DNA from: Allopusillimonas ginsengisoli
GTDB lineage: Bacteria > Pseudomonadota > Gammaproteobacteria > Burkholderiales > Burkholderiaceae_B
Assembly: GCF_004153455.1 (NCBI RefSeq)
Contig: NZ_SDQE01000010.1
Coordinates: 1-64,000, forward strand
Direction of reading: 5' to 3'
Length of the DNA: 64,000 nucleotides
The position numbers and the translations under genes were made by a program. The number at the start of each line of letters is the position of its first letter. Position 1 is the first letter of the stretch. Shown piece by piece: positions 53,743-62,993 of the stretch. The notes below the pieces were generated by a model. The model was given only the letters and a program-made list of their open reading frames with translations, was not told the DNA's origin and made no database searches.

Positions 53743-54756
53743 TTACGGTCGAGAATTGAATGCCGCGCAGGGATTAGGGCGCTGGGCGGGCGGCACGACC
53801 ACATCGCGGTCGTACAGACCGGCGGACGCCGGCGTTTCGGTAAAGCCTACCGCCAGCGCATCATCGAACCAGCGGGGTACGCCAAGGTCCTTGCGAACGT
53901 GGCCATTACCCGCCAGCAACACGACGGGCGGGCGCTGGCCGGGGCTGCCATGGCCAGCGGCACGCTGGATGGTCAGCGCCATCGTGGCGTCGCGGGCGAT
54001 TTGCGCAGTCGCCATGCCCGTGTGCAGGTGCTCGGGCAGCATGCCGCAGTGGCCTTGGTCCACTTGTTGCGCCTGCGCCCGCAACAGTTCCGGCTCGGGC
54101 CCATGCTGCAGGCCAAGTTGGGCCAGCGCATCGGGCGAGAAAACGGCTTTCAGCCCGTGCTTCACCACCCGGCTGGCCTGCGGCCGCGAGAGATTGGCAG
54201 CCACCACAGGCAGGCGATAACGCATCGCCAGCTCAATAACAGGACGGTAGTAGTCCCAATCCCATCCCTTGGCGTTGATCGACGTGTGCTCGATCACGCA
54301 GCTGGCGTTGTGGCAGGTGGCGAGCGCCTGGTCCAGCGCAGTCTGCTGATCGCTGTCGAACTGCTCCATCGCCAGCACTGGCCGCCATCCGGCCGCCAGC
54401 GCCGCGGCGAGCGCTTCGCGCCTGAGCGTGTGACCCACCGCATTGTCATGCACCTCGCCCAACACGACGATGGGGTATTGCGGCATCAATGCTGCCAGTG
54501 CCGCCATCCCCGCAGGACTGGCGTCGATCACACTCGAGGCAGCTTGCGGCCTTGGTGATTCTTGCGCGCTTTGCCCGGCCGCCGCCTGAGAAGTAGCCTG
54601 TTGGCTTGCGCTCACCCCAACCATTTCGCCAGTCGTGCCGGTAAGCACGCGTTCGCCGTGCTCGCTACACGCCGTCAAGGCCACCAGCAGGCTGGCCATC
54701 ACAGCACGGCGAAACACAAGACAACCCATTACAGAATAAGCAGCAATCACACGCAT
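53743..54756 (-). CDS. ChaN family lipoprotein
   Basis: 337 residues. The leader ends in a lipobox LTAC, so it is a lipoprotein. A low-complexity linker (QQATSQAAAGQSAQ) precedes the ChaN/Tiki-like domain, recognised by IVVLGEVHDNAVGHTLRREA and VLAMEQFDSDQQTALDQAL, and late by VVLLAGNGHVRKDLGVPRW. ChaN of Campylobacter binds haem and aids iron uptake. Here it heads the minus-strand run leading into cytochrome and sox genes, 109 nt before the soxE-like gene, which hints at a haem-related role for cytochrome maturation; this is inference. Start uncertain (GTG one codon earlier or ATG 27 nt later). Confidence 0.82.
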   Translation of the reverse strand: MRVIAAYSVMGCLVFRRAVMASLLVALTACSEHGERVLTGTTGEMVGVSASQQATSQAAAGQSAQESPRPQAASSVIDASPAGMAALAALMPQYPIVVLGEVHDNAVGHTLRREALAAALAAGWRPVLAMEQFDSDQQTALDQALATCHNASCVIEHTSINAKGWDWDYYRPVIELAMRYRLPVVAANLSRPQASRVVKHGLKAVFSPDALAQLGLQHGPEPELLRAQAQQVDQGHCGMLPEHLHTGMATAQIARDATMALTIQRAAGHGSPGQRPPVVLLAGNGHVRKDLGVPRWFDDALAVGFTETPASAGLYDRDVVVPPAQRPNPCAAFNSRP

Positions 54757-55000
54757 CACCGGAGACAGATTATGGCTGGATTATAGGTGTGCATCTGGCG
54801 TGGCATTATCGTTACCAATTGCAAATACAGCAGGGTAAACCCTCGTTTTCAACGAAATTTAAACACCGCAGGTTATATACTTATAAACACAAACGCTACA
54901 TTGCTTAAGCTCGGTGAGCGTTGTTTTTAATCCCGGTGCAGCATCCCTTCTCCTTCCTCCGGTTGTCCCTTAGGCCCGCTGCACTCAGCAGGAGGCATTC

Positions 55001-55714
55001 ATGGCAAAAGCCATTTCATCCCGCCCATCTCTTGCGCCAGTCTGTATCACCTTCTGCCTGGCCCTTGCCGGTGCCGGGCCTGCCCTGGCCGACCCTATCG
55101 CAGACGGACAGGCGCTGGCCACCTCCGGCGCGGCAGGCGTCGTTGCCTGTGCAACCTGTCATGGGGCCCAAGGCGAAGGCATGGCGGCGGCCGGCTTTCC
55201 CTACCTGGCCGGCCAGAACGCCGCCTACCTGGCGCTGCAACTGAAAGATCTGGCGTCTGGCAAGCGTGAGAACGCCGCCATGGCCCCCATTGCCAAGGCC
55301 ATGAACGATGCCCAGATCCAGGCTGCGGCCGCTTATTTCGCGCAGTTGCCCGCCCCTTTCGACAGCCAGGCCCTGGCTGACCATGAAGACAGTTATCCTG
55401 CCAAGGACGACATCGGCGCGTGGCTGGCCAACCGTGGCGACTGGGACCACAATCTTCCCGCCTGTGTCCAGTGCCATGGACCTGGCGGCGTGGGCGTCGG
55501 CGAGCATTTTCCGGCGCTGGCCGGCCAGCCTGCCAAATATATCCGGGATCAATTGCTTGCCTGGAAAGAAGGAAAGCGCGATCCCGGGCCCCAGTCGCTG
55601 ATGGGTGATATCGCCAGCCGTATGAATGATGCGCAGATGACTGCCGTCGCCGATTACTTTTCAGCGCTGCCCACCTCGATTCAGGCCGCCACCGACAAGG
55701 GAGGCAAACAATGA
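55001..55714 (+). CDS. tsdB: Di-haem cytochrome c4, electron partner of thiosulfate dehydrogenase (TsdB)
   Basis: 237 residues with AGGAGG 6 nt before the ATG and a signal peptide ending GPALA. Two cytochrome c4-type halves each carry a haem: CATCH (50-54) and CVQCH (155-159), each followed by FPYLAGQNAAYLALQL or FPALAGQPAKYIRDQL. The stop overlaps the start of the next gene (ATGA), which encodes TsdA, so this is the TsdB-type partner that carries electrons towards terminal oxidases. It is divergent from the chaN/sox run. Confidence 0.88.
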   Translation: MAKAISSRPSLAPVCITFCLALAGAGPALADPIADGQALATSGAAGVVACATCHGAQGEGMAAAGFPYLAGQNAAYLALQLKDLASGKRENAAMAPIAKAMNDAQIQAAAAYFAQLPAPFDSQALADHEDSYPAKDDIGAWLANRGDWDHNLPACVQCHGPGGVGVGEHFPALAGQPAKYIRDQLLAWKEGKRDPGPQSLMGDIASRMNDAQMTAVADYFSALPTSIQAATDKGGKQ

Positions 55715-56703
55715 AACCGTTATTCACACCCTCCGCCGCGGCGCTGTTTCGTGCCGCCATCGGGTTGGCGCTGTGCTGTGCCGCCTCGCCTGCAGCGTTC
55801 GCCCAGCAGGCAGCCGCAACTGCCGACCCATCCGCAACCGCCAAAGACAGCGCGCCAGCCAAGCCCGCCGCGCCTGCATTTACGCCGGTTGACGCCGATG
55901 CCATCCCCGACGGTCCATTCGGCGAGACCGTCAGACAGGGACAGAATATCTTTCTGCATACCAGCAAGTACGCCAAAGAGTATGTTGGCAACGCGCTGAA
56001 TTGCGCGAGCTGCCACCTGGATGCCGGACGCCAGAAGAACTCCGCCCCCCTTTGGGCGGCCTACGTGCTTTATCCTGCCTATCGGGACAAGAACAAACAC
56101 GTAAACACGCTGGCCGAACGCCTGCAGGGCTGCTTCCAGTACAGCATGAATGGCGCCATGCCACCCGCCGACAGCGAAACCATTGTCGCGCTCGAAAGCT
56201 ATATGTATTGGTTGGCCCAAGGCGCGCCAACTGGCGTCAAACTTGAAGGGCAAGGCTATCCTGAACTGGACAAGCCCGCCAGCAAGCCCGACTATACGCG
56301 CGGCAAGGCCGTCTTCGCGCAGCATTGCGCGCTATGCCACGGTGCGGATGGCGCCGGGCAAAAGGCCAACGGAAAGATGGTATTCCCGGCGCTCTGGGGC
56401 GATGAATCCTTTAACTGGGGCGCCGGCATGCACAGCGTAGCCAACGCGGCATCCTTCATCAAACACAACATGCCGCTGGGACAAGGCAACACGCTGACCG
56501 ACCAGCAGGCGTGGGATGTTGCGTATTACATGAACAGCCATGACCGCCCGCAGGATCCCCGCTTCAATGGATCCGTCGAAGAAACCCGCAAGGCGTTTCA
56601 CGACACGCCGAACAGTCTGTACGGCCAAACAGTGAATGGGAAGGTCTTAGGCGAAAATGCTACGCCGCCGGGCGGCGTGCTGCGGGACAAAAAGCAGGGC
56701 TGA
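55711..56703 (+). CDS. tsdA: Thiosulfate dehydrogenase (tetrathionate-forming) TsdA
   Basis: Periplasmic di-haem enzyme joining two thiosulfates to tetrathionate, 330 residues. Signal peptide to about residue 30, then an Ala/Pro/Lys-rich linker. Haem 1 is CASCH (98-102) with the expected axial Cys141 in AERLQGCFQYSMNG; haem 2 is CALCH (206-210). The pattern, including the MNGAMPPADSETIVALESYM segment, is that of TsdA rather than a generic cytochrome. Translationally coupled to tsdB. Depending on potential, TsdA can also run as a tetrathionate reductase. Confidence 0.9.
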   Translation: MKPLFTPSAAALFRAAIGLALCCAASPAAFAQQAAATADPSATAKDSAPAKPAAPAFTPVDADAIPDGPFGETVRQGQNIFLHTSKYAKEYVGNALNCASCHLDAGRQKNSAPLWAAYVLYPAYRDKNKHVNTLAERLQGCFQYSMNGAMPPADSETIVALESYMYWLAQGAPTGVKLEGQGYPELDKPASKPDYTRGKAVFAQHCALCHGADGAGQKANGKMVFPALWGDESFNWGAGMHSVANAASFIKHNMPLGQGNTLTDQQAWDVAYYMNSHDRPQDPRFNGSVEETRKAFHDTPNSLYGQTVNGKVLGENATPPGGVLRDKKQG

Positions 56704-56709
56704 CCCTGC

Positions 56710-56749
56710 AAAAACGCGGCGCACCGACTGACATCACCGGTGCGCCGCG
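56710..56749 (-). terminator. Bidirectional terminator between tsdA and the DUF4148 gene
   Basis: CGCGGCGCACCG (56715-56726) and CGGTGCGCCGCG (56738-56749) form a perfect 12-bp stem with an 11-base loop. On the minus strand it is followed by TTTTT (56710-56714), a proper Rho-independent terminator for the DUF4148 gene. Being 11 nt past the tsdA stop, it probably also ends the tsdBA transcript. Confidence 0.8.
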
Positions 56750-56782
56750 CTCGTGTCAGGGGCAAGACATGGCCCCGGTCAA

Positions 56783-57139
56783 TCAGGCACCCACAAAACT
56801 GGCATGGCTGGAAGCGTAGTGATTCAGCTCCGCCTTCACTTGGGCGCGGCTCTTGTCAGACTGCTGCGCAATCACTGGGTATTGCAGGTCTTCACCCACC
56901 GTGACATAGCCGGCTGCCTCAGCTGCCTGCAATTCTGCCAGCACTTCAGCACGACGCAGGGTGGATGACGCACGCTCAACGGGATAGGCTTGCTCGCCGA
57001 GCGTGACCAGGCCCTGGGCCTGAGCTTCGTGCAGTTCGGCCACGACCTGGGCGCGTGTTTTAGGGGTATCGGCAGCAGCGTGGGCAACGCCCGCGACAGT
57101 TGAAAAAGCAAGCATGGCTGCGATAGTAAGGGCTTTCAT
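56783..57139 (-). CDS. DUF4148 domain-containing small exported protein
   Basis: 118 residues from the ATG at 57139 (GGAG upstream) with a signal peptide ending AHAA. The mature part holds three copies of a [ST]-RAQV-x-AEL-like motif (KTRAQVVAELHEAQ, LRRAEVLAELQAAE, KSRAQVKAELNHYA), the first two followed by G-x-VT-x-GE and YPV. DUF4148 proteins are abundant in Burkholderiales and of unknown role; envelope stress or metal response has been suggested for some. Single gene with its own terminator. Confidence 0.88.
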   Translation of the reverse strand: MKALTIAAMLAFSTVAGVAHAAADTPKTRAQVVAELHEAQAQGLVTLGEQAYPVERASSTLRRAEVLAELQAAEAAGYVTVGEDLQYPVIAQQSDKSRAQVKAELNHYASSHASFVGA

Positions 57140-57472
57140 AATAAGAACTCCGTTCAAAAATAAACCAGGCGGCTAATGCGTTCTGGATCAAGACTTTGTT
57201 TTGACGGGTTCAGTATGTGACAGACGGATGAAGAGATAAATATGGCAAAAATGAATTCATTATTCCAAATTTCATAGTAATCGCTAATAATTAAAGCGCG
57301 CCACATCCATCCGCCTCGCAACGACGGCCACCGCCATCCGTTCAATCCGTGCGCGAGCGATGGTCAGTTGGCCGGAAATGCTGGCCTGCTGTGGAGACTT
57401 CGTATACTGGCGATGTCGTACTGCTTGCGCATGTGCACGCCGGGCCTATTCACCACATCATAAAGGAGCAGC
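57140..57472. other. Divergent promoter region between the DUF4148 and glutamate-synthase-like genes
   Basis: 333 bases without a credible gene. The DUF4148 side (about 57230-57300) is distinctly AT-rich and contains the palindrome ATGAATTCAT at 57251-57260, plausible for a promoter. The other side is GC-richer and ends in AAGGAG before the glutamate-synthase-like gene. Nothing else is recognisable. Confidence 0.4.
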
Positions 57473-59161
57473 ATGCAACACTTGTTGACACGCCACTCAG
57501 CTTTCTATGCAGTCGTATCCGGAACAATATTGTTCCTGATTCTGGGCCTGGCGTTCAGCCCCTGGTGGCTGCTGCCCGCCTGTATTTTTGGCGCATTGAT
57601 GCTGCTGGGCATCTACGACATGCGCCAGACGCGCCATGCTGTGCGCAGAAACTACCCCGTCATCGGCAATCTGCGCTATTTCTTCGAGATGATTCGACCG
57701 GAAATGCGCCAATACTTCTTTGAGAACGATACCGACAAAGCGCCATTTTCCCGCGTGGACCGCTCGCTCGTTTATCAACGCGCAAAGCAGCAGATCGACA
57801 AGCGCCCCTTCGGCACTCAGGGCGATGTCTACCAGACCGACTTCGAATGGATCAACCATTCCATGGAGCCGACACATCCCGAGAACAGCGATTTTCGTAT
57901 CAATGTGGGCGGGCCCGACTGCACGCGCCCCTGTTCGCTGTCGGTGTTCAACATTTCGGCCATGAGCTTCGGCGCGCTGTCGGCCAATGCCGTCAAGGCA
58001 CTGAACAAGGGTGCTGCAATGGGGAATTTTGCGCATGACACCGGCGAGGGCGGCGTCAGCCGTCACCACCTTGAGCATCATGGCGCGCTCATCTGGAATA
58101 TCGGTTCCGGCTATTTCGGCTGCAATGACAGCAAGGGTCATTTTTCCGAAGAGGCCTTTGCGCAACGCGCCAACCTGGACAACATCAAGATGATCGAAAT
58201 CAAGCTGTCGCAAGGCGCCAAGCCAGGTCACGGCGGCATTCTTCCTGGCGCCAAGGTAAGTCAGGAGATCGCTGACGCGCGCAGCGTTCCCGTGGGCGTG
58301 GATTGCGTTTCACCCGCCAGCCACAGCGCCTTCAGCACCCCCATTGAGCTCATGCATTTCATCGCCAAGCTGCGCGCGCTCTCCGGCGGAAAACCCGTGG
58401 GATTCAAGTTGTGCATCGGCCATCCGTGGGAATGGTTTGCCATCGCCAAAGCCATGCTCAAGACAGGCATCACGCCCGACTTCATTGTGGTCGATGGCGC
58501 CGAGGGCGGTACGGGCGCTGCGCCCATCGAATTCGTGGACCATGTCGGTACGCCGCTGCGCGAAGGGTTGCGCCTGGTGCACAATACGCTGGTCGGCATA
58601 AATCTGCGCGACAAGATCAAGCTGGGCGCCTCCGGCAAAATCATTACCGCCTTCGACATGGTGCGCGCCTTCGCGCTGGGCGCCGACTGGTGCAACAGCG
58701 CACGCGGTTTTATGTTTTCGGTAGGATGCATACAGGCGCAAGCCTGTCATACCGACAAGTGCCCCACCGGCGTGACCACACAGGATCCGGAGCGCCAGAA
58801 AGGGCTTGACGTGACGGACAAGTCCGTGCGGGTACGGAACTATCATGCCAATACCCTGAACGCCCTGGCTGAGCTGCTGGGCGCGGCTGGCCTGAAGCAT
58901 CCGGGCGATCTGCGGCCCCACCACATCGCCAAGCGGCTTGCCAATGGCGAAGTTCGCGTGCTGTCGGCCCTTTTTCCCGACCTGGAAAAGGGCGAACTGC
59001 TAACCGGAAAATTCCGCCATACGATTTTCCGGACCGCCTGGCCCATGGCGCAGGCCGAGTCGTTCGCCCCCCTCTACAGCCTGAGCGCGGCGCTGTCCGG
59101 CAATGCAGCCGACATGCCGCCCAACAGCACTTCAGCGCAACGCGCTGCGACGCATCAGTAG
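57473..59161 (+). CDS. Membrane-anchored FMN-binding glutamate synthase-like protein
   Basis: 562 residues with AAGGAG upstream. Two N-terminal membrane segments (about 10-50) anchor a glutamate-synthase alpha-subunit-like FMN barrel. FMN/substrate segments include ISAMSFGALSANAVKAL, HDTGEGGVSRHHLEH, SQGAKPGHGGILPGAKVS and VDGAEGGTGAAPIEFVDH. A three-cysteine set in GCIQAQACHTDKCPTG matches the [3Fe-4S] pattern of GltB (C-x5-C-x4-C). It lacks the glutaminase domain and the GltD partner, so it does not make glutamate by the usual route; its reaction is unknown. The last 30 bases overlap the convergent NCS1 gene. Confidence 0.85.
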   Translation: MQHLLTRHSAFYAVVSGTILFLILGLAFSPWWLLPACIFGALMLLGIYDMRQTRHAVRRNYPVIGNLRYFFEMIRPEMRQYFFENDTDKAPFSRVDRSLVYQRAKQQIDKRPFGTQGDVYQTDFEWINHSMEPTHPENSDFRINVGGPDCTRPCSLSVFNISAMSFGALSANAVKALNKGAAMGNFAHDTGEGGVSRHHLEHHGALIWNIGSGYFGCNDSKGHFSEEAFAQRANLDNIKMIEIKLSQGAKPGHGGILPGAKVSQEIADARSVPVGVDCVSPASHSAFSTPIELMHFIAKLRALSGGKPVGFKLCIGHPWEWFAIAKAMLKTGITPDFIVVDGAEGGTGAAPIEFVDHVGTPLREGLRLVHNTLVGINLRDKIKLGASGKIITAFDMVRAFALGADWCNSARGFMFSVGCIQAQACHTDKCPTGVTTQDPERQKGLDVTDKSVRVRNYHANTLNALAELLGAAGLKHPGDLRPHHIAKRLANGEVRVLSALFPDLEKGELLTGKFRHTIFRTAWPMAQAESFAPLYSLSAALSGNAADMPPNSTSAQRAATHQ

Positions 59162-60571
59162 ATAATGCAGCGCCCCGCCCAGCAGCGCGCCAAAGATCCA
59201 GGAAAATCCTGACAGGGCCTGCAGGGCAGGCGTCCAGACGGACGCCACGGAAAATAGGGCTGCGATGGCGAAAGCCACCAGCGCCTTCCTGTTCCAGCCC
59301 TTGGTGTAGTAATAAGCACCGGCCGGATCTGCCGAAAACAGGGCCTGCACATCCAGGGTTTGGCGCCTGATCAGGTAATAGTCCACGACCAGTATGCCGT
59401 ACAGCGGCGCCAGCAATGCGCCCAGCGTGTCCACGAACCCGGCAATCCCCATCTGACTGATCACCGATACCCAAAGCCCACCGATAAAGAACGCAATGAC
59501 GGCGGCAATAAGGCCGCCAGTGCGCGCGCTGATATGCTTGGGCGCCAGATTCGCCAGGTCGTAAGACGGTGGAATGAAGTTTGCGACCAGGTTGATGCCC
59601 ACCGTCGCGACAAAAAAGGTCAGCGCAGCGATGACCGTCAGCAGCAGGTTGTCCACCTTGCCGACGATATCGGTGGGATTGGTGAGCGTTTCGCCGAACA
59701 GCACGGCAGTGCCCGCCGTGATGAACAGCGCCAGGAAAGAAAAGAAGGCAAGGCTTATTGGCAGGCCCAAGAAGTTGCCCAGCCGCATGTGCCCCTCGGA
59801 TTTGACGAAGCGCGAGAAGTCGCCATAGTTAATGATAACGGCCGCGAAATAGGCCACCATGGTGCCCACCACCGCCGCGAACGCGGCCACCGGCCCCCCC
59901 GCGTAATCGCCCTTGCCCTGGAAGATGCGATCAACTTCTGCCGGCAGGCCGCTGCCGGCCTTGATCCAGATAATGGCCAGCAAAATGACCATGACCACAT
60001 ACACCAGAGGCCCTGCCCAGTTCAGAAAACGGGCAATCCAGTCTATCCCGCGCACAAAAAGCCCGATCTGGAACAAGGCCACGAAGGTATACGAGATCCA
60101 ATCGATCCCGGTCATGCCGAGGAAGGTCGCCCCGCCCGATGTGCCCAACAGTGAATTGAGCAGCAGCGCAACTGCGGTAGACGCGAAATACGTTTGTACG
60201 CCATACCAGAAGATCGCCACAATGCCGCGAATCAGCGCAGGAAAATTGGCGCCGCGCACGCCCATGCTGGCGCGCGCCATCACAGGATAAGGGATGCCAT
60301 ACCTGACGCTGGGCTTGCCGGTTAAATTGACCAGCACCATCACGATAAAACCCGCGAGAATGATGCCCGCAAATACCGCCGTACCGCTCAGCCCGTAAGA
60401 GATAAACAGCGTTGCCGCAAGCGTATAGCCGAACAGGCTCTGGATATCGTTGGACCAGACGTTGAATATTTCGAACCACGTCCATTTGCGCCGCGCATGC
60501 GGCAAGGGCGCAAGGTCCTGGTTGTGCAGCGATTGATCGATGTTCCTGATTTCAAGATCGTCGGTAGTCAT
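59132..60571 (-). CDS. NCS1 family nucleobase/vitamin permease
   Basis: Inner-membrane symporter of 479 residues with about twelve hydrophobic segments, from the ATG at 60571 (AGGGGG upstream; a GTG two codons earlier is possible). NCS1 landmarks are an N-terminal HARRKWTWFEIFNVWSNDIQ, YPVMARASMGVRGANFPAL and INYGDFSRFVKSEGHMRLGN. Family members carry cytosine, uracil, allantoin, hydantoins or thiamine; no catabolic genes adjoin to tell which. A perfect 16-bp palindrome lies in its upstream region. Confidence 0.9.
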   Translation of the reverse strand: MTTDDLEIRNIDQSLHNQDLAPLPHARRKWTWFEIFNVWSNDIQSLFGYTLAATLFISYGLSGTAVFAGIILAGFIVMVLVNLTGKPSVRYGIPYPVMARASMGVRGANFPALIRGIVAIFWYGVQTYFASTAVALLLNSLLGTSGGATFLGMTGIDWISYTFVALFQIGLFVRGIDWIARFLNWAGPLVYVVMVILLAIIWIKAGSGLPAEVDRIFQGKGDYAGGPVAAFAAVVGTMVAYFAAVIINYGDFSRFVKSEGHMRLGNFLGLPISLAFFSFLALFITAGTAVLFGETLTNPTDIVGKVDNLLLTVIAALTFFVATVGINLVANFIPPSYDLANLAPKHISARTGGLIAAVIAFFIGGLWVSVISQMGIAGFVDTLGALLAPLYGILVVDYYLIRRQTLDVQALFSADPAGAYYYTKGWNRKALVAFAIAALFSVASVWTPALQALSGFSWIFGALLGGALHYLLMRRSALR

Positions 60572-60672
60572 CCACACCCCCTTTTTCGCCTTTTAGTGAT
60601 CACTGCCAGGTTGCTGCCGGGTATTGCCTCGCAACTGTATATCCATTATGAAAAATGTGGAACGCTTTTTTT

Positions 60673-60688
60673 CAAGGGTTAACCCTTG
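60673..60688. promoter_or_regulatory. Perfect 16-bp palindrome upstream of the NCS1 permease gene
   Basis: CAAGGGTTAACCCTTG is a perfect gapless palindrome 102-117 bases before the permease start. On the minus strand it overlaps a TTGAAA hexamer with CATAAT 19 bases further on, a mediocre -35/-10 pair, so it would be well placed for a repressor. The cognate regulator is not in the window. Alternatively it is part of the end of the radical SAM transcript. Confidence 0.45.
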
Positions 60689-60773
60689 TTTCAGGTGGGG
60701 AGGACAAGGCGGCGCAACCCGGTTCTGTCCATATCGATCACAGGCTCGAGATGAGAAACCGCGCGTTTTTGCC

Positions 60774-61844
60774 TTAGAACAAACTGAGCTGAGGCGCGAC
60801 CGGCACGGGACATTGAAAGCGGGAAATATCCAGCGGCCTGCGTTCCCGGTTTAAGCCAGCCTTGACGCATGCGCGGCGAAACCGTTGTTCTATGAGCTCG
60901 GCAAAAATACCCGTGCCTTTCATCCGCGTTGCGAAATCCGCGTCGTAAAGCTTGCCACCGCGCATCTGCCTGATCAGATTCGTGACGTGAGCGGCCTTCA
61001 GCGGATAATGCGTCTGCAGCCATTCCTGAAACAAGCCAGCGACTTCGGACGGCAGGCGCAGCAGTACGTACCAGGCATCCACCGCGCCCGCCTCCTTTGC
61101 CTCAAACAGGATTTTTTCCATATCGTGATCATTCAACGATGGGATGACAGGCGCAACAATCACGCCGGTTGGAATCCCCGCCCCGCATAATCTGCGGATG
61201 GCCTGCATGCGCGCATGGGGGGCGCTGGCCCGCGGCTCCAGCGTGCGCGCCAGCTCGCCATCCAGCGTGCCGATTGAAAGGCTGACACGCACCAGGTTTT
61301 TGCTGGCCATGCGGGCCAGCAGCGCCAGATCCTGCGTGATCGAGGCCGACTTGGTCGTGATGGCAACGGGATGGTTGAATTCATCCAGCACACGCAGAAT
61401 GGATTCAGTAATGCGCAGGCGCCGCTCTATAGGTTGATAGGGGTCGGTATTGGCGCCGAGCACAATGAACCGCGGCGTGTAAGAAGGATGCGACAAGGTC
61501 TTGCGCAACACCTCGGCCGCGTTGTGCTTGGCGTATAGCCGGGTCTCGAAATCAAGCCCTGGAGAATGATCCAGATAAGCATGTGTTGGCCGCGCATAAC
61601 AATAGATGCAGCCATGCTCGCAGCCCCGATAGGGATTGATGGACTGATCAAAATAGATGTCGGGCGACTGATTGCGCGAAATAATCGACCTGGCCGTTTC
61701 GGCATACACCGTGGTCGCAGGCCTGGCCGGCGCCTCCGCGTCATTGCCGGGCCATTCGTCGTCAACCGCCTCGCGCTGGAATGCCTGATAGCGCGGGGTG
61801 TGGTTAGAGATGCTGCCCCGGCCTTTTATCGGAGAGATTTTCAT
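60774..61844 (-). CDS. PA0069-type radical SAM protein (SplB-like superfamily)
   Basis: 356 residues. The radical SAM cluster motif is GCEHGCIYCYAR (Cys75, Cys79, Cys82). RSIISRNQSPDIYFDQSINP before it, and RLPSEVAGLFQEWLQTHYPL late, match the PA0069 family, whose sequence relates to spore photoproduct lyase but whose reaction is unknown. A canonical LexA box sits immediately upstream, so it is probably part of the SOS response, consistent with DNA repair. The ribosome site is weak. KdsA is encoded upstream on the same strand but too far away for an operon. Confidence 0.88.
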   Translation of the reverse strand: MKISPIKGRGSISNHTPRYQAFQREAVDDEWPGNDAEAPARPATTVYAETARSIISRNQSPDIYFDQSINPYRGCEHGCIYCYARPTHAYLDHSPGLDFETRLYAKHNAAEVLRKTLSHPSYTPRFIVLGANTDPYQPIERRLRITESILRVLDEFNHPVAITTKSASITQDLALLARMASKNLVRVSLSIGTLDGELARTLEPRASAPHARMQAIRRLCGAGIPTGVIVAPVIPSLNDHDMEKILFEAKEAGAVDAWYVLLRLPSEVAGLFQEWLQTHYPLKAAHVTNLIRQMRGGKLYDADFATRMKGTGIFAELIEQRFRRACVKAGLNRERRPLDISRFQCPVPVAPQLSLF

Positions 61845-61859
61845 GGGAAGCTCTGTTTA

Positions 61860-61879
61860 TACTGTTCATATAAACAGTA
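61860..61879 (-). promoter_or_regulatory. LexA (SOS) box upstream of the radical SAM gene
   Basis: TACTGTTCATATAAACAGTA contains the perfect core CTGT-N8-ACAG with matching flanking TA on both sides, as in strong E. coli-type SOS boxes used by Betaproteobacteria. It is 16-35 bases before the start codon at 61844, where LexA would block the promoter or initiation. Direct reading of sequence; binding is inferred. Confidence 0.8.
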
Positions 61880-62003
61880 TATTCCAGAACGGCGGCGCCT
61901 GAACCCCGCGTCGGCCTGATTTTTTAAAGGGCAAACTAAGCCCACGCCCGCCTGGACGCACCGACCAGGCCCGCGCACTACAACCCGCGCTGCGCCGCCT
62001 TGC

Positions 62004-62879
<876 letters not shown>

Positions 62880-62993
62880 TTATGTGAATGATACCTTGTG
62901 TATTTGGCGCCAAGTGCCGACACCGCCCGCTGCGCCGACTGTCAGGGTGCCGTCACTGAAACCGAATAAACTGGTATCTTTTTTTGAGTACGC

